The notes beneath the pieces are model-generated. The model searched no databases. It was not told where the DNA came from and was given only the letters and a program-made list of their open reading frames with translations. Below are positions 50,254 through 62,711 of a stretch of DNA of 64,000 bases, in pieces. Source of the stretch: Rhodocollybia butyracea (Eukaryota > Basidiomycota > Agaricomycetes > Agaricales > Omphalotaceae); NCBI GenBank assembly GCA_015501585.1, contig JADNRY010000149.1, positions 1 through 64,000 of the forward strand, written 5' to 3'. Numbering within the stretch: position 1 is the stretch's first letter; each line of letters starts with the position of its first letter. The translations under genes and the position numbers were made by a program.

Positions 50254-52531
50254 TGTGGTTGGAACGAATTTTATTTGTTGGTCGCGTATTTCATATCTCC
50301 TTCATCATCACATCTGTACTTTCATTTCATTCTGTTTCTGCTTTTCTCTGTATGTGTCCTTCGGTTTTCGGTTCACCCATGTTCGTCATTTTTTCTATAT
50401 ACGATGTCACTCGCTCTCTCTACTATACCTGTTTGATTATCTTCAATTTGGGACTTGCCTTACTTTATCTCATATACACACTCGTTAGTTTTGACTACTA
50501 CTCATACGTTATGCCACTGATTTTTTTCGTCCTTCTTACTAGTACTAGTTTTCTGGCTACTTCTTACGGTCGGTTCAAAGCTTTTCAAACTTATCCAGTC
50601 GTTCCAGTCGGTTCTGCGGATTTTAGTTCTCTTTATTGCATATGCCACAGCAATGTTTTTTCTATTGTAACGTTTTTATCGGATAAATCTTTGTTTTGCC
50701 TTTCTGGCAAATATCTCGTTATTTCCGAACTCTTCGTCAACCGTCCTGTATGAAGACATTCTGCTTCGGCCCAAACATATCTGTCCGAGTTCTGTAAGAT
50801 GGCATGATACATACGATGAGGACGTACTAGGGAAGTCAAAGCGAGAGTTATCTCGCTCGAATTTGATATCCAAGGTTTATGACCCCAATTTTTCAAACGA
50901 ATTACGATAACTTACCTCCAGAGAGACCAAATCCTTCGCCTCGAAATAATGATATGATAACACTGCCATGCACCGGCCATTCAAAATTATAAGGTGAAAA
51001 AGAGTAAAGACTGGGCGCTTAGCACTTTTCACCACGCCAGGTAAACTGCAATTCCTTATCACCACCACCACCGCCACCTAAGGCCCAACATCTGCCATGG
51101 GGACGGCCGTCACAGCGGACTTTGTGTTCTTTCTCCTCGATAGCACCAATGGCTGGTTTTATTTACTCATATATCCACCTTGACACAGAGTGAGCTGGCG
51201 TCTTGTTTTCCTTGAGGTTACGCTGCTGTACATGTGTCTAAACAGTCTAAATGGCAACTCAATACCCAGCCAGCTCGGAAGATTGCACAGAGAAGTTCAA
51301 GTGCTCCCATAGGACTGCAAAAGACGAACATCTATGTTAGAATAAGTGCACTATACATTTTATCCTCAAACAGTGTCCTGCTATGCTTTGAAGGCTCGGT
51401 ATTTCTGACATGGTCCCTTATTACGCTGACCTGGGTTAGTTGCAGACAAACAAGCCCAAATGTCAATATCTATCATCCTCATTCGGAACGAACAGCCTCA
51501 GGTCATACGGCTCACACGTCTCGCTACTATACCCTCGGCTGCCTTGATGAATTCAAATTTGAGCTCCTCTAACTTATCCTTCTCCAAGATTATTCTCAAA
51601 CGTCGCCACTACTCAGTTCCACCTTACATTGAGTTTGAAATTGCGATTGCGATCCTTCCATGTCGCCTCCGGTGTCTACTTGACCGTAAGGAGTACGTCC
51701 ACCTCTAGTCATAGCTTCAAGAGTTCAGAGTTTACGTACCTTGATAGGCCTCTTTAACGAGTCACTATTCCAGAAATTGTCTTTTATCATCACTTCTGCT
51801 ATTAGCATCTTCCGCTGGTTAGCAAGTGGTTCGCTTGGTAACTCACTTAATCTCAGCGTCACGCTACGAGCAATCCGTCAAAATGTGAACAGTAGCTGAC
51901 TATGCTACGAATAATCTTGTCTGCGACCAGTGCTGGAATAGCATCTTCTCAGTCTCTGGTTGGCAGACCGTACTAGCTGCTAAACAATCTCCGCACTCGA
52001 AAGGCTACTCCTACAAAACAACTCGGGAAACTATACGGGAATCCGCCGATCACTGTACTTGGTGTCGCTTTCTTGCTGCCGGTGCCGCCAACGCCAAGGG
52101 TATACGGGCGGCTTGCGATAAGGAATCGGATTGCACGCCGGCTGGGAGAAGCATGGTGCATATCGCCGTGGCAAGTGCTAGTAGTTTCTCTGACATGTAT
52201 TATTACATATATACGAGCCAGAGTATAATGTACTACGAACCCTTCACAAGAAATCGTGCTGATAAGGTTTCGGTAGATGATAATGCTGCGAGATTCGTGG
52301 CCGCACGGGAGTGAATCCGAGACCTCACGTCACCGGTGGTGGTGGTGGTGGTGGTTTCACCGACGTGGTCCCATTGAGGAACAGCCGGGGCCCCAGCTAC
52401 ATGTATAGCGCTACATACATGCCTGGGATGTATAATCCCAACAATGCTGTGATCAATACCGAAGTACTGTCGCACAAACGTTGAAATTACACATGAGTAC
52501 ATAAATGGCGCCAAAATTCGTAACTAAATCG
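50254..52531. other. Intergenic, 2.3 kb, no gene seen
   Basis: The first 500 bp are T-rich 3'-UTR-like sequence. A (GGT)7 microsatellite lies at about 52335-52357. Short frames elsewhere (51234-51708) show no family. Nothing else is supported. Confidence 0.5.
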
Positions 52532-53218
52532 TTAAGCTACGCAATACAAGGCAGGATCTGGAATATATGGAGCTTGACCGGTAAATATCGCAAGAACATC
52601 AAAAACATACTTCGCAGTAACAGTCAAAATACAACCATCAAACAAAACTCTACATAAAAATACATAAGACGAAGAATTAAACCGAAGATTTGATAGTTCT
52701 GGAACCAACACATCTATGTCCATGAAATACCGCAGCCTTAGATAAATGAGGTCCGGATTCACCGCACAATCAAAAAGTGCGAGCCTCATCTTCCACTGCA
52801 GCCAAATAGAAACGGCACAATCTCCACTCTCGGGGAAAGTATGGACGCCCTCGTTCCGAATATCGCAACAGTTCCACTGCCAAAGGATGCGAGGGGGGTA
52901 CATGATGAGTCGAGTGAAGGTATGACAATCTTTTGGAACAGTGATAACCTGTAAGTAATCCCGAAAGACTAACGTCGTTTGACATTTGACGAGCATACCC
53001 TGACTGTTATACTCCACCCGATTTCATAGTAAATGTGCGTGTACAAACTGCTGAACATCTGCAGTCAATGCATCCAAACAGGAAGACTTCACTCTGTCAA
53101 TGATACCCAGCACTTTACTCCCATCACACAGATCTCGAAGTGAGCATTCCACCGGTATTGGCAAGGTATTGGTAAGCGCGATAGGACAAGCCAATAACGC
53201 ATAATAGCAAATGTGCAT
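52532..53218 (-). pseudogene. Hypothetical protein, single frame broken by one TGA
   Basis: Minus-strand frame from 53218 to 52532 is open for 228 codons apart from one TGA at about 53026-53024, between VQQFVHAHLL and NRVEYNSQGM. Downstream it contains LVFRDYLQVITVPKDCH, ILWQWNCCDIRNEGVHTFPE and ends PDPALYCVA. The composition is that of a folded protein but no family is recognised. The true start may lie upstream in another exon. Either a dying gene or a mis-split intron; the single-stop pattern argues for recent decay. Confidence 0.4.
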
Positions 53219-53315
53219 TGCAGAGTATTACATTCAAGAGCACAAGGACTAAATGGACGAAAAATATATTTTAGACGCCCGCTGGATAATACAGAAGCAA
53301 TTGCAGCACATGGTC

Positions 53316-53399
53316 AAGCGCACAAAGACAAGCGCACAAAGACAAGCGCACAACGACAAGCGCACAACGACAAGAGCACAAAGACAAGCGCACAAAGAC
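53316..53399 (+). repeat. 14-bp minisatellite, six copies
   Basis: Six head-to-tail copies of AAGCGCACAAAGAC with one or two substitutions (AACGAC in copies 3 and 4, AAGAGC in copy 5). A related AAGAGCACAAGGAC unit follows about 10 bp later and another lies at 53237. Confidence 0.85.
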
Positions 53400-54202
53400 T
53401 ATCACATTCAAGAGCACAAGGACAATTGCATTTGGATAACAAGAACAACCGCATACTCACATTCATCAGAAGTGTTGTAGAACGTGTTATGATATCGTGA
53501 GTCTTGACGACCAAATAACTTCAATAAGCTCTTTATAAAGGAGCGGGCCTCCGGGAGCCGTAGCAGATGATCAAAGAAATGGGAGATTGCAATGTCCCAA
53601 GGACAAGCCAGCCTCAGTCAGCACTCACTTTCAATCTGATAATTTCAGACAATGGACATCGGATGGTAAGGGCCTGATGTATCAGAAAAATGGAGTGCCA
53701 GCAGTAATGGAAAGGATGAGGCTGTAGCCAGGTAGAAGGGCGTAAATCTCAAACCCGGAGTGTCACAGGTCCATGTGATGAAGAGTCCATATTAATGCCA
53801 AAGGCGGCGAAAGCGACGAATACTATACAAAGTTCATCAGCATATATAGACCTATATGGCATACCTTGGACATTCATAAGTCATTTGCCACGAGACGATG
53901 TACCGGCAGTAACAGCTCGAGCGACGATGTCTCAGAATGTCTTGAGATACATTTCCTGTGAGGCAACCCAGTTGTTGCACTGAGACCCAGAAACTGGCAA
54001 GAAGAAGAGGAATCAAAGAGTAGAGTAGAGCTGCAGAGTTAAATGGGTGAAAAATTCGATCCGAAAACATAGATGGTGGTGGGCGTCACCTAAGGATTCC
54101 TTTGCTACAAACCCTCCCTGATCGCGTCATTGACTGCACCCCTAGGAAACCGAAGCTTGTCACGAGATCGGCATGATCGCTACGTAGTTCTGGGGTGGTT
54201 CT
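53400..54202. other. Intergenic, no gene seen
   Basis: About 0.8 kb with no supported feature. The plus frame at 53795-53983 lacks any family resemblance. Confidence 0.45.
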
Positions 54203-55162
54203 CAGCCAATGATGACCACGACTCTGAACATTGAAAAGTACTGTACGGAGGGCCTCGATATGGCGCAGTTCCCACAGACTATTCAGGACGCCGTTCTTGT
54301 TGCACATAGTCTCGGCGAGAGGTATCTGTGGATTGATGCACAGTGCATTCTCCCAGACTCCGATACAGATAAAGTTCGCCAATTGGGGTGATGCGTTCCA
54401 TCTACCGCAATGCATATCCAAGCATTAATGTTGCATGCGCGGAAGCTGCGACGCAAGGATTCCTTCATTGAGATCATCCACAGAAGGTCCCGAATGCCCG
54501 TGTCCCATACCGCTGTCCAGACGGCACAATTGGTGCAGTGTGGATTGCAAAACGAATGGACACTGACATCCCTGATGCTTCCCACTCTTACTGGGATGCG
54601 ATTGAACCGATATCCTACCATGGTTGGTGCCTGCAAGAACGTATGTTGCCACCACTGAGCCTGATCTATGCCTCTGACACACTCAAGTTCTACTGCCAGA
54701 CGGAGACTGTCAACATTGGTGGTGCATTGTGCGAGCCCAGTAGGCTACAGGGATGCGGTTGCCGAATGCAATATACCACTAGCAGCCGGCACAGAGGCTG
54801 AGGACAGGCCACTCACAGATGAAGATCACAAGACATATCGTCAGGCATGGCTTGCAGTGGTGTTTGTCTACACCCTCCGCAAACTCTCAAGGCCGTCGGA
54901 TAAGCTTGTTGCATTAGCAGGTCTCGCAGAGCAGTTTCAGAGGGTGTACCAAGATGAGTACCTCGCTGGACTGTGGCGAAAGACGATCCTGCTCGATCTG
55001 CTCTGGACAAGCGAGAGGGCTGGTGATGTGTGTACTCGGCCGAAGGAATGCCGTGCACCATCCTGGTCTTGGGCAGCGATTGATGGCCTTGTTAGTGCAC
55101 ACTATCTGGAAGAGAGCTTTGGTCCAGATCTAAAGTGCGCAGAGATTATACATGTGGAGTGA
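54203..55162 (+). pseudogene. HET-domain protein remnant
   Basis: Blocks in different frames follow the HET domain, which in fungi mediates non-self recognition. They are: PQTIQDAVLVAHSLGERYLWID with CI.PDSDTDK (54260-54385); a frameshifted patch with IYRNA-like SINVACAEAA; VPYRCPDGTIGAVWIAKRMD; AIEPISYHGWCLQERMLPP; LIYASDTLKFYCQ; and LRKLSRPSDKLVALAGLAEQFQRVYQDEYLAGLWRKT (shown in parts: DKLVALAGLAEQF, DEYLAGLWRKT) ending in RAPSWSWAAIDG. The N-terminal part of the domain and any effector region are missing, and at least three frameshifts are needed. A pseudogene, not a working incompatibility gene. Confidence 0.78.
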
Positions 55163-55812
55163 CGTTGAAGGACCGTGAAACACCTTTTGGGGAGGCGACA
55201 GGAGGATCGTTGAAGGTAAAGGATACTTGGAGGAAGTCACTCTAGAGCCCAATGGTGTTGCACGAATGAAGGGTAAGGCAGGACAGGAGGAAATAGAGAT
55301 TGGTTATGTTCGGCATGATGTTGAAGAAAAGAGGTCAGCCGCATCCATTCTGGGATTGCCCTGATAAAGGTAAATGACAGTCAATACCAAAGAGTTGGTC
55401 GTTTTTCCAATGGATCAAACTCCAAAGGCATCGAGTGGCTGGATGAATTAGAACAACGGGAGATTATCATTGTTTGAGCCTTGCACATACTTCATACTTG
55501 TGTCGAACTTGTGTATGGCACTAGCCGAACTTGCATATGATGTCGTTTTAGTCTTCTTTTTAGAAAAAACATCATGTTCATTCGCCTTTGCACCATAGCA
55601 TATACGTTCAACTGGTACTAATCTATGAAACTATGTTATTTTCTCGAATCCATGGCTACACTTTCTAAATTCTGGTGCCTGGTCACAGGTTGACCGGCAT
55701 TTCACCGGTCCGATTGATTACGTCACGTAACCATCGACGCGCATTTGACGCGTTTCTTTCCTCTGCTACGACGACCACAGAACGAAAACGAACTACATGA
55801 ATCAGGCTCGCG
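55163..55812. other. Intergenic and promoter of SepH
   Basis: The first 300 bp may hold decayed 3' sequence of the HET gene. ACCGGT words and a CGTCACGTAACC segment lie about 80-130 bp before the SepH start codon. No further gene seen. Confidence 0.4.
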
Positions 55813-58800
55813 ATGGCCCCAGCTGCGAATGTTCCGTCGCGCTCATTACACGACTATGCATGTTTATTCATTCCATATCTTCTTCGCGTGGCTAATTCTC
55901 TCGCAGCAACTGGGTGACAGTCTTGGTAAAGGCGCTTTTGGCCAAGTCTACCGAGCACTAAACTGGGCTACTGGTGAAACTGTCGCTATCAAGCAGATCT
56001 CACTCACTTCTCTCCCATCTTCGCACCTCTCTTCCATAATGTCCGAAATCTCCCTCCTAAAAAACCTTCGACATCCAAATATCGTCAAGTACAAAGGATT
56101 CGTTAAGACTAGATTGCATTTATACATCATATTGGAGTTTTGCGAAAACGGGAGTTTATCGCAGATTGGGAAGCGGTTTGGCAAGTTTCCGGAAGGTTTG
56201 GTTGGGGTGTATGTAAGTCAGGTGTTGGAAGGCTTGTGTTATTTGCATGAGCAAGGTGTTATACATCGGGATATCAAAGGAGCGAATATCTTGACAAATA
56301 AAGATGGTACTGTGAAATTGGCTGATTTTGGAGTTGCTAGTTCAACGAGTACTGTGACAAGCGGAGACGTTGTTGGGTCGCCATATTGGATGGCACCAGA
56401 GGTCATCGAACAGAGTGGAGCCACTACGGCTAGTGATATCTGGTCATTAGGATGTGTGGTTATCGAGTTGCTGGAAGGATCGCCGCCGTACAGCTTTTTG
56501 GATCCAATGCCTGCATTGTGGAGGATTGTACAGGATGATTGTCCGCCGATTCCAGAGGGGGCAAGTGCAGTTGTGAAGGATTTTCTTGGATGCTGTTTTC
56601 AGAAAGATCCAAATTTGAGGATTGGAGCGAGAAAGCTGTTGAGGCATCCATGGATGGTAGGAGTTAGAGCGAGAGTAGGAGGAGACGCAACGACTACCGA
56701 TGACTGGACACCGCCTGCACGTGAGCCAACCCAGAAACCAACGCCCACTGACCCTCGTCCTCTTTCCCAATACGGCTATGACGAAGCAGTGCTACGAGTC
56801 CAGGAATGGAATCAGGCGCTTACTGCCCCTACAATCACACAACCTCTACTCGTTCCTTCTGCTTCCGTCACTTCATCTACTTCCTCCGGCTCTTCCGACA
56901 AAAGTAAGACTATCAAACCACCAGTATTCACCCGTCAGAAGAAGAAGAAGACTAAAGGTCCTACACTCATCACTCCACTCGAGGCACCACTCGCTGCACC
57001 ACTTGTCCTCCTCGCAGACCAGCTCGCTTTCGTAGACGCCTTTGTCGAACAGGAGGAACCAGATTCTCAGAAAGATCGATGGGATGATGATTTTGAATTG
57101 GACGAGGACTTTGGAAAGGGGATGAGTAAACTTGTTGCATCCAGCAGCAGCGAGGAAGATGTCACTATGACATCTAGTTCGAAGGTTAAACCCATGCCGA
57201 AGCCAAAATCTAAACCCAACAGACCTACAGTGTCAACGAAACTAGCGCAAAAGCAGGTGCAGAAAGAAAGAGATGATAGGACGATTCGTGCTTCACCTTC
57301 GCCTGGAACTGTGTTTGCGAAATTGCCTCCTGTTCCCGTTCCGAGTTCAATTTCCAGACGACGTGCTTCTTCTCCGCCTCTTCCCCTTCCTCGTTCTTCT
57401 GCATCCGCATCTCGTCTTCCAACTTCAGTGCCGGTACCCCCAACTGGTATAACCCGTTCGACTTCTGATACCCCACCTACGCCATGTACGAGTGGGAGCT
57501 CGAGCGGTACCCGCACACGCACGACCTACCACGCAATAAGCGAAGCAGAGGAGGAGAATTACGATGATGATTTCCTGGATGATGATGATGATGATTCGTT
57601 CGAAGGAAAGGGTTCCGATGGTGGGAGTGAAAAAGGTACTGGGTTACTGGAGAGAAGGATCAGCGAGTTCAAGGTATGTTTCTATTTCTTTCCATCTCGA
57701 GTGCGTTTTATACCCATACTTGCGCTTTGATAGGCAAAAACAGCTTCTCAACGGATGATCAGCAACGATTATACGGGGACCCATTCCCGACCTCCTCTTC
57801 CTCCACTGTTTCATCCGGATGATATCAAGAGCGCGCTATTTCCTCAGGTTTCTCAACAGGCTCCTGTATCCCACTCTCAATCTCCTCCTCCTGGAACTGG
57901 GAGTGCGTCTACTACGGCTCGATCTAGCCTACACGGACGGACATTCTCTGCAGGTCCTTCATCCTCATCTTCGTTCTCCTCACCTACCTACGCCTCTACC
58001 TCTTCTTCTCGACTACCCTCTGCACCCGCACCCTCTACTTTTTCAAGCTCTTCTTCGAGTTCTGTCTTACCCCCTTCCACCTCTCGAACACCCAAACCCA
58101 AACTAACTCCCCTCACTTCCACCTACCACACGTCGCCAGGCCCAATGACCGCACCTTTACCCAACACAAACATAGATGAGGGTGATGATATATGGGATGC
58201 GGATTATGAGGAGGACCGCAATGATGACAAGGACGATGGCCCCGGAGGATCGAATGGGAAGGGGAAGAGCAAGAGTGGGAAAGGTGGGACTGTCCCAAGT
58301 ACTGGTGCCAGTGCTGATTATGCTGGGTCGAATGGGGGAAGTGAAAGCGTTAACGGAGACACTAGCACTAGCACCGGCGGGAGCACCGCCGCGATAAATG
58401 GAGGTGGGAGTGGAAGCAAAGGAACTGTAGGAAGTGGAAGTGGAAGTGGAAGTGGAAGTGGAAGCGCAAGGGGAAGCACCCGAAGCCTCAACCTCGGCGC
58501 CAAATTTGACAAGTACACCGAACGGCCAGAGGATGAGGACGAGGAGTATTATGATTATGAGGATGAGGATGATTATACCGAGTCGCCTATTCCACCTGAT
58601 TCTGACAGCGGGAATCGAAGTAAGGATAGTACCGGAAGCAAGGACGGGTCTAGAGATGGAACTGGGAGTGGCAGTGGAGGACGAAGTAGTGGAACAAGAC
58701 CAAACACTCTTCTCAAACTCAACTCGCGACTCTCGAATCGCTCGTGGTTAGGTACAGGCGAGGAGGATGAGGAGGATGTGTTCGCTGAGGCCAGTTTTAC

Positions 58801-61800
58801 TTTTCCTCTGTTCTCTTCTCTTCTTCTGATCATTTCTCTCTTCTATCTCCTTTATCTTCTGCTTTGCTCTATTTTTCTCCCAATGCGTCCCTTGCCTTCC
58901 CTAACATCAATATGACCCTAACAGTTCGACGAACCATTTGCAGAAGACGATTTCGAAACTCATTTGCAGAGAGATAAACACGCAAGGTTGTCTGCAAGAG
59001 TGTCGGCGTTGGTCGATGAGTTGACTTTTCAAGCTTCTCCTTCTGCTTCTACCGCTATGGGTGTAGGTGTTGCGAACGGGAGCGGGACTGGGAGTAGTAC
59101 GGATATCCGGACTGCCTCGATAGGTATAGGTGCAAGCGCGGATCCGAATGGAGACGGCGACGGAGATGATGTGACCGTGAAGGAGACATGGACACGGGAA
59201 GAGCGGCTGAGAGGTGTTGTTGGGGAATTGGTTAGTCTTCTTCTTTCATAACCCATTTTCGATTCGTGATATGCTTATGCTTATCCCTTTCCCCTCCTCT
59301 CTTTTTGATTCCAATCGCTACAGCTCGCTATCCTCGTCGCTTCCCCCGAAATGCAAACCCAGCTTGTCAGCGCGCATGGGATGCTTGCAATTTTGGAAGT
59401 TTTGGAGGTGTATCAGGGGCAGGTTCAACAACAGGAGTATCTGCTCCCAGTGACAGTTGGCAATGCTACCAGCGCTCTCAACGCTCCGAATCCGAACCCA
59501 GCCAAACCGAGTCCAAATCCGAGAAATGCAAATACCTCTCTACCTCGAAAAACAAGCGGGATAGGTAGAGGTATAGGAATGGTCAGCTCCCTCGGACTTG
59601 GATCGTTGGCTTCGGCTTCAAGAGCTTCGTTGGGGTCGCTGGGGATTGGTTCGAGAGGTTCGGGCTCGGGTTCAGCAAGTTCGAGTTCTGTAGCTGCGGC
59701 GACAGCACGTTCCAGTTCGGTTCCACTCAGCTCCGCTGAAGTTGTCGGTGTTGGAGGAGGCCTAACTGCAGGTGGCCGAGAGGTCGTGTTACATTTGCTG
59801 AGGATTGTTAACCTGGTGAGTTCAATCGAGCAAGGCACCGATATATCAAATATCTATTCTGACTGTGTTTTATGTCTTACCCGGCAACAGCTCGTAACGG
59901 ACAATATCGGATTTTTGGAAAGTTTTTGTTTGATTGGAGGAATTCCTGTTATTATGGGTGGGTACTGCAACATCTTTTCGTCATTGTCGCGTACCAATCG
60001 CATACTGTTGAAATAAGATTCGCTAACCCTCACCTATATTAGGTTTCACATCCAAACGATATCCCTCTGAATGCCGCCTCGAAGCATCCAATTTTATCCG
60101 GTTACTCTGCCATACGTCGGTGTTGACGTTGCAGATGTTTATTTCGTGAGTATCTTAATCAACATCACATCCGCACCTGTGAACCAAATGTGTTTTCAGC
60201 TGCCGCGGCCTCAAAGTCCTCGTCGACCTCCTCGACGAAGACTGCTCCTCCTCAGCACAAGCACCTCTCGTCGCCCACGCGCTCAACGGCATCGCCAATG
60301 TTTTCGATCTGCAATCACCCACAACCAAGAACGATTTCTGTCGGATGTTCGTGAGGGAGGGATTGTTGGATCCGCTTAGTGGAGCATTGTTGAATGTTAT
60401 GGCAAATGGAAACGCTCGCGCACCCGTGGTTGGGAAAAGGAGTGAAGGAGAGACACAGAGGAAAGGGCAGAGACACAGTCTGGAGAGTAGCGAGTGGAGA
60501 GAGGAGAATAGCGGTGAGAGCGTGGATAGCACGGGTAGTGCGGATAGTGCAGATTTGGAAGGAGGGATGAAGATGAAGATTATTAAGATCCTGTTGGTGT
60601 TTTCGCAAGTTTCGCAATCAGATCTGCATGTCAGGAATGCGGTGGGGACGAGGAAGGTCGTTAGAAGCGAGTTCAACTTTTTTTTCCTCGACGCTGTCGC
60701 TAATTGGATTTGTTCGGTATAGGACTCCTTCGTGCATGCGAGCTTCTTGAACCGGAATGTTTAGTGCTGATGCTCAAAGCTGTGAAGCACCTTTCGATGA
60801 ACGTCGTACTACTCGATGTTCTGCAGAACGCCAATGCTATTGAGATTCTCGTGCGAATTCTAGAGGAACAAGCTACTGGTCCTCATAGCACCGTACGTCT
60901 TTTCATTTTTTTTTATCATCCGCCATCCGTCTACTCTACACTGACACCATACTTCTCTTCCAGGAAGTATCGAACCACATCTTCCAAACCTGCTTCAACC
61001 TCTGCCGCCTAAACAAGGCTCGCCAAGAAGAGGCTGCTCAGGCAGGAATCATTCCTTGTTTACAACGCGTTGCAGAAACACAGTCTCCTCTCAAGCAATT
61101 CGCACTTCCGATCTTATGTGATATGGCATCTGCAGGAAAGAGCTGTCGGATGCTATTGTGGAAACATGATGGGTTGAAGATGTATCTCAAACTATTAGAG
61201 GATCCGTATTTCCAGGTTAGCGCGTTGGAGTCTATTTTGTCGTGGTAAGTCACACTTGGAGAACCTTATATTCATGTTCAATATTGACGCATCAACTATC
61301 CGCAGGCTCCAAGACGAACCAACACGCGTCGAAGAAGAACTCATCAAACCTTCCTCCACGCGCTCTATTCTTGACTGCTTCATCTCCGCCAAAGCAAACT
61401 CGTTCGAAAATCTCCTCGAACTATTCCTCAAGCTCACTCGTCTCTCTACCCGCATAACAACATCCTTTAGCCGCTCCGCCACATTTTTCAAACGGGTCGC
61501 TGAGCGGCTGGCGATTCATAATACGAAACCTGTTGTCAGGCTCAATTTACTACGGATATTGAAATCAGTATGTGAGGCTCATCCGAATCGGGGAATATTG
61601 GTGGAGAGGTATGGCGGGCCAGATGGGTTACTGGGGATTGTGGAGAAGTTGAGCTTGGGAGGAGGGGATGGGGCAGTGCTGGTTAGAGAGTTAGCGAAGG
61701 AGATTATACCGGTGCTGAGGCCGGGGTTGAAACCGGCTGTTGGCGGGGGGAGGGCTGGGGGGAGAGGAGTTACCCCAAAGAGGATGAGGAGGACGGCGTC

Positions 61801-61972
61801 AGAGGCGGATGGAGGGATTGGGCCAGCGGTTACTGTCGGGGTTACTGCTGGGGGTGCGGTGTCAGTGCCGTCTTCTTCTGGCAGAGCGGTTTTGAGTCCT
61901 AGTGCGTCCAGGATTGGCTCGGCGAGGCCAAAGGCGAGGCATAAACTCGGGGATATACCGTGGCAGGGATGA
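55813..61972 (+). CDS. sepH: Septation-network protein kinase Cdc7/SepH
   Basis: STE-type kinase of the septation initiation network (Schizosaccharomyces Cdc7, Aspergillus SepH), acting at spindle poles below the GTPase Spg1/AsgA to trigger cytokinesis. Eleven exons (55813-55857, 55907-57673, 57734-58789, 58925-59230, 59324-59815, 59891-59957, 60043-60145, 60200-60666, 60723-60892, 60964-61244, 61306-61972) give 1806 aa. Kinase domain, residues about 15-270: GKGAFGQVY loop, AIKQ lysine, HRDIKGANI catalytic loop, [13 protein letters not shown] Ser/Gly/Pro-rich disordered stretch of about 800 residues follows. The C-terminal armadillo-like part includes [73 protein letters not shown] and [16 protein letters not shown]. 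Introns 1, 3 and 8 appear to begin with GC. The start Met 55813 gives SLHDYQLGD, as in relatives. Confidence 0.93.
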
Positions 61973-62711
61973 GATTCAAATTCGGATTGTCATCAATGTG
62001 CAAGTTACCTTATCAGTCATTCTCTAGCATTTCTTTTTATCAAATATCTACCACTCTTTTTATTCTTTGCTCTCACTCTGCTTTGGTTGGTACTACGTAT
62101 CGTCGTACACAATAAACACAATTGCAATTTTACATAGCCGGTGAGGTGAGAATCAAGAGATAGGGCCTTCAAAATATCGCTTGCATTTTATTGCCACTGC
62201 TCGTCCTGACAGATTGACTGAAAGCTATCGTATCCACTGAAGGAGCGTAGAAAAGCCCAGTGCTTCATATACCTCATCTGCCAAAGCTGAATAGCATGCC
62301 TTTTCAAGTACACCAACTTGACCAAGTGTTTGCTCGACAGCCTCTGCTCAAAATTATCTTGGAACTTCAAATCACAATGTAGATGATACTTCATGTATGT
62401 TTCGGGCGATTTCACAAGGACGCCTTTTGAGCTAGTCGTCTCCTTTTCATAATGTATACAGACTCTGCGGTGCAAATTTTGTCACCTACCGAAACTGAAA
62501 AGTCAGATGTGGTCAAGGACCAGAAGAAAGATCGAGAAAGCCAGTATGTACTTGACACTGGAGCTGAGAACAGAATACAAGTTGACCAGGTTCTACCAGT
62601 TATACCACCCTTCTTGCTCTCTCTGCTTTAGTCGAGTTGATACAATGTATCATCTTATACTACACAATGAGTACAATCACATTACACATTCTGTTCAAGG
62701 CGACCAATGGG
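61973..62711. other. Spacer between two convergent genes
   Basis: 3' region of SepH on the left and of the anoctamin gene on the right. A minus-strand frame of 95 codons (62475-62188) with an even amino-acid composition is the only candidate, but shows no family and no splice context; I rate it unlikely to be a gene. Confidence 0.4.

Noticed and set aside
50229..50753. A 174-codon hydrophobic plus-strand frame
   Set aside because: It overlaps the end of the CaaX gene and then runs through T-rich 3'-UTR sequence; T-rich DNA gives hydrophobic frames by chance, and no membrane-protein family is matched.
53316..53399. CRISPR-like array
   Set aside because: The 14-bp copies are directly adjacent without spacers and the genome is eukaryotic; it is a minisatellite.
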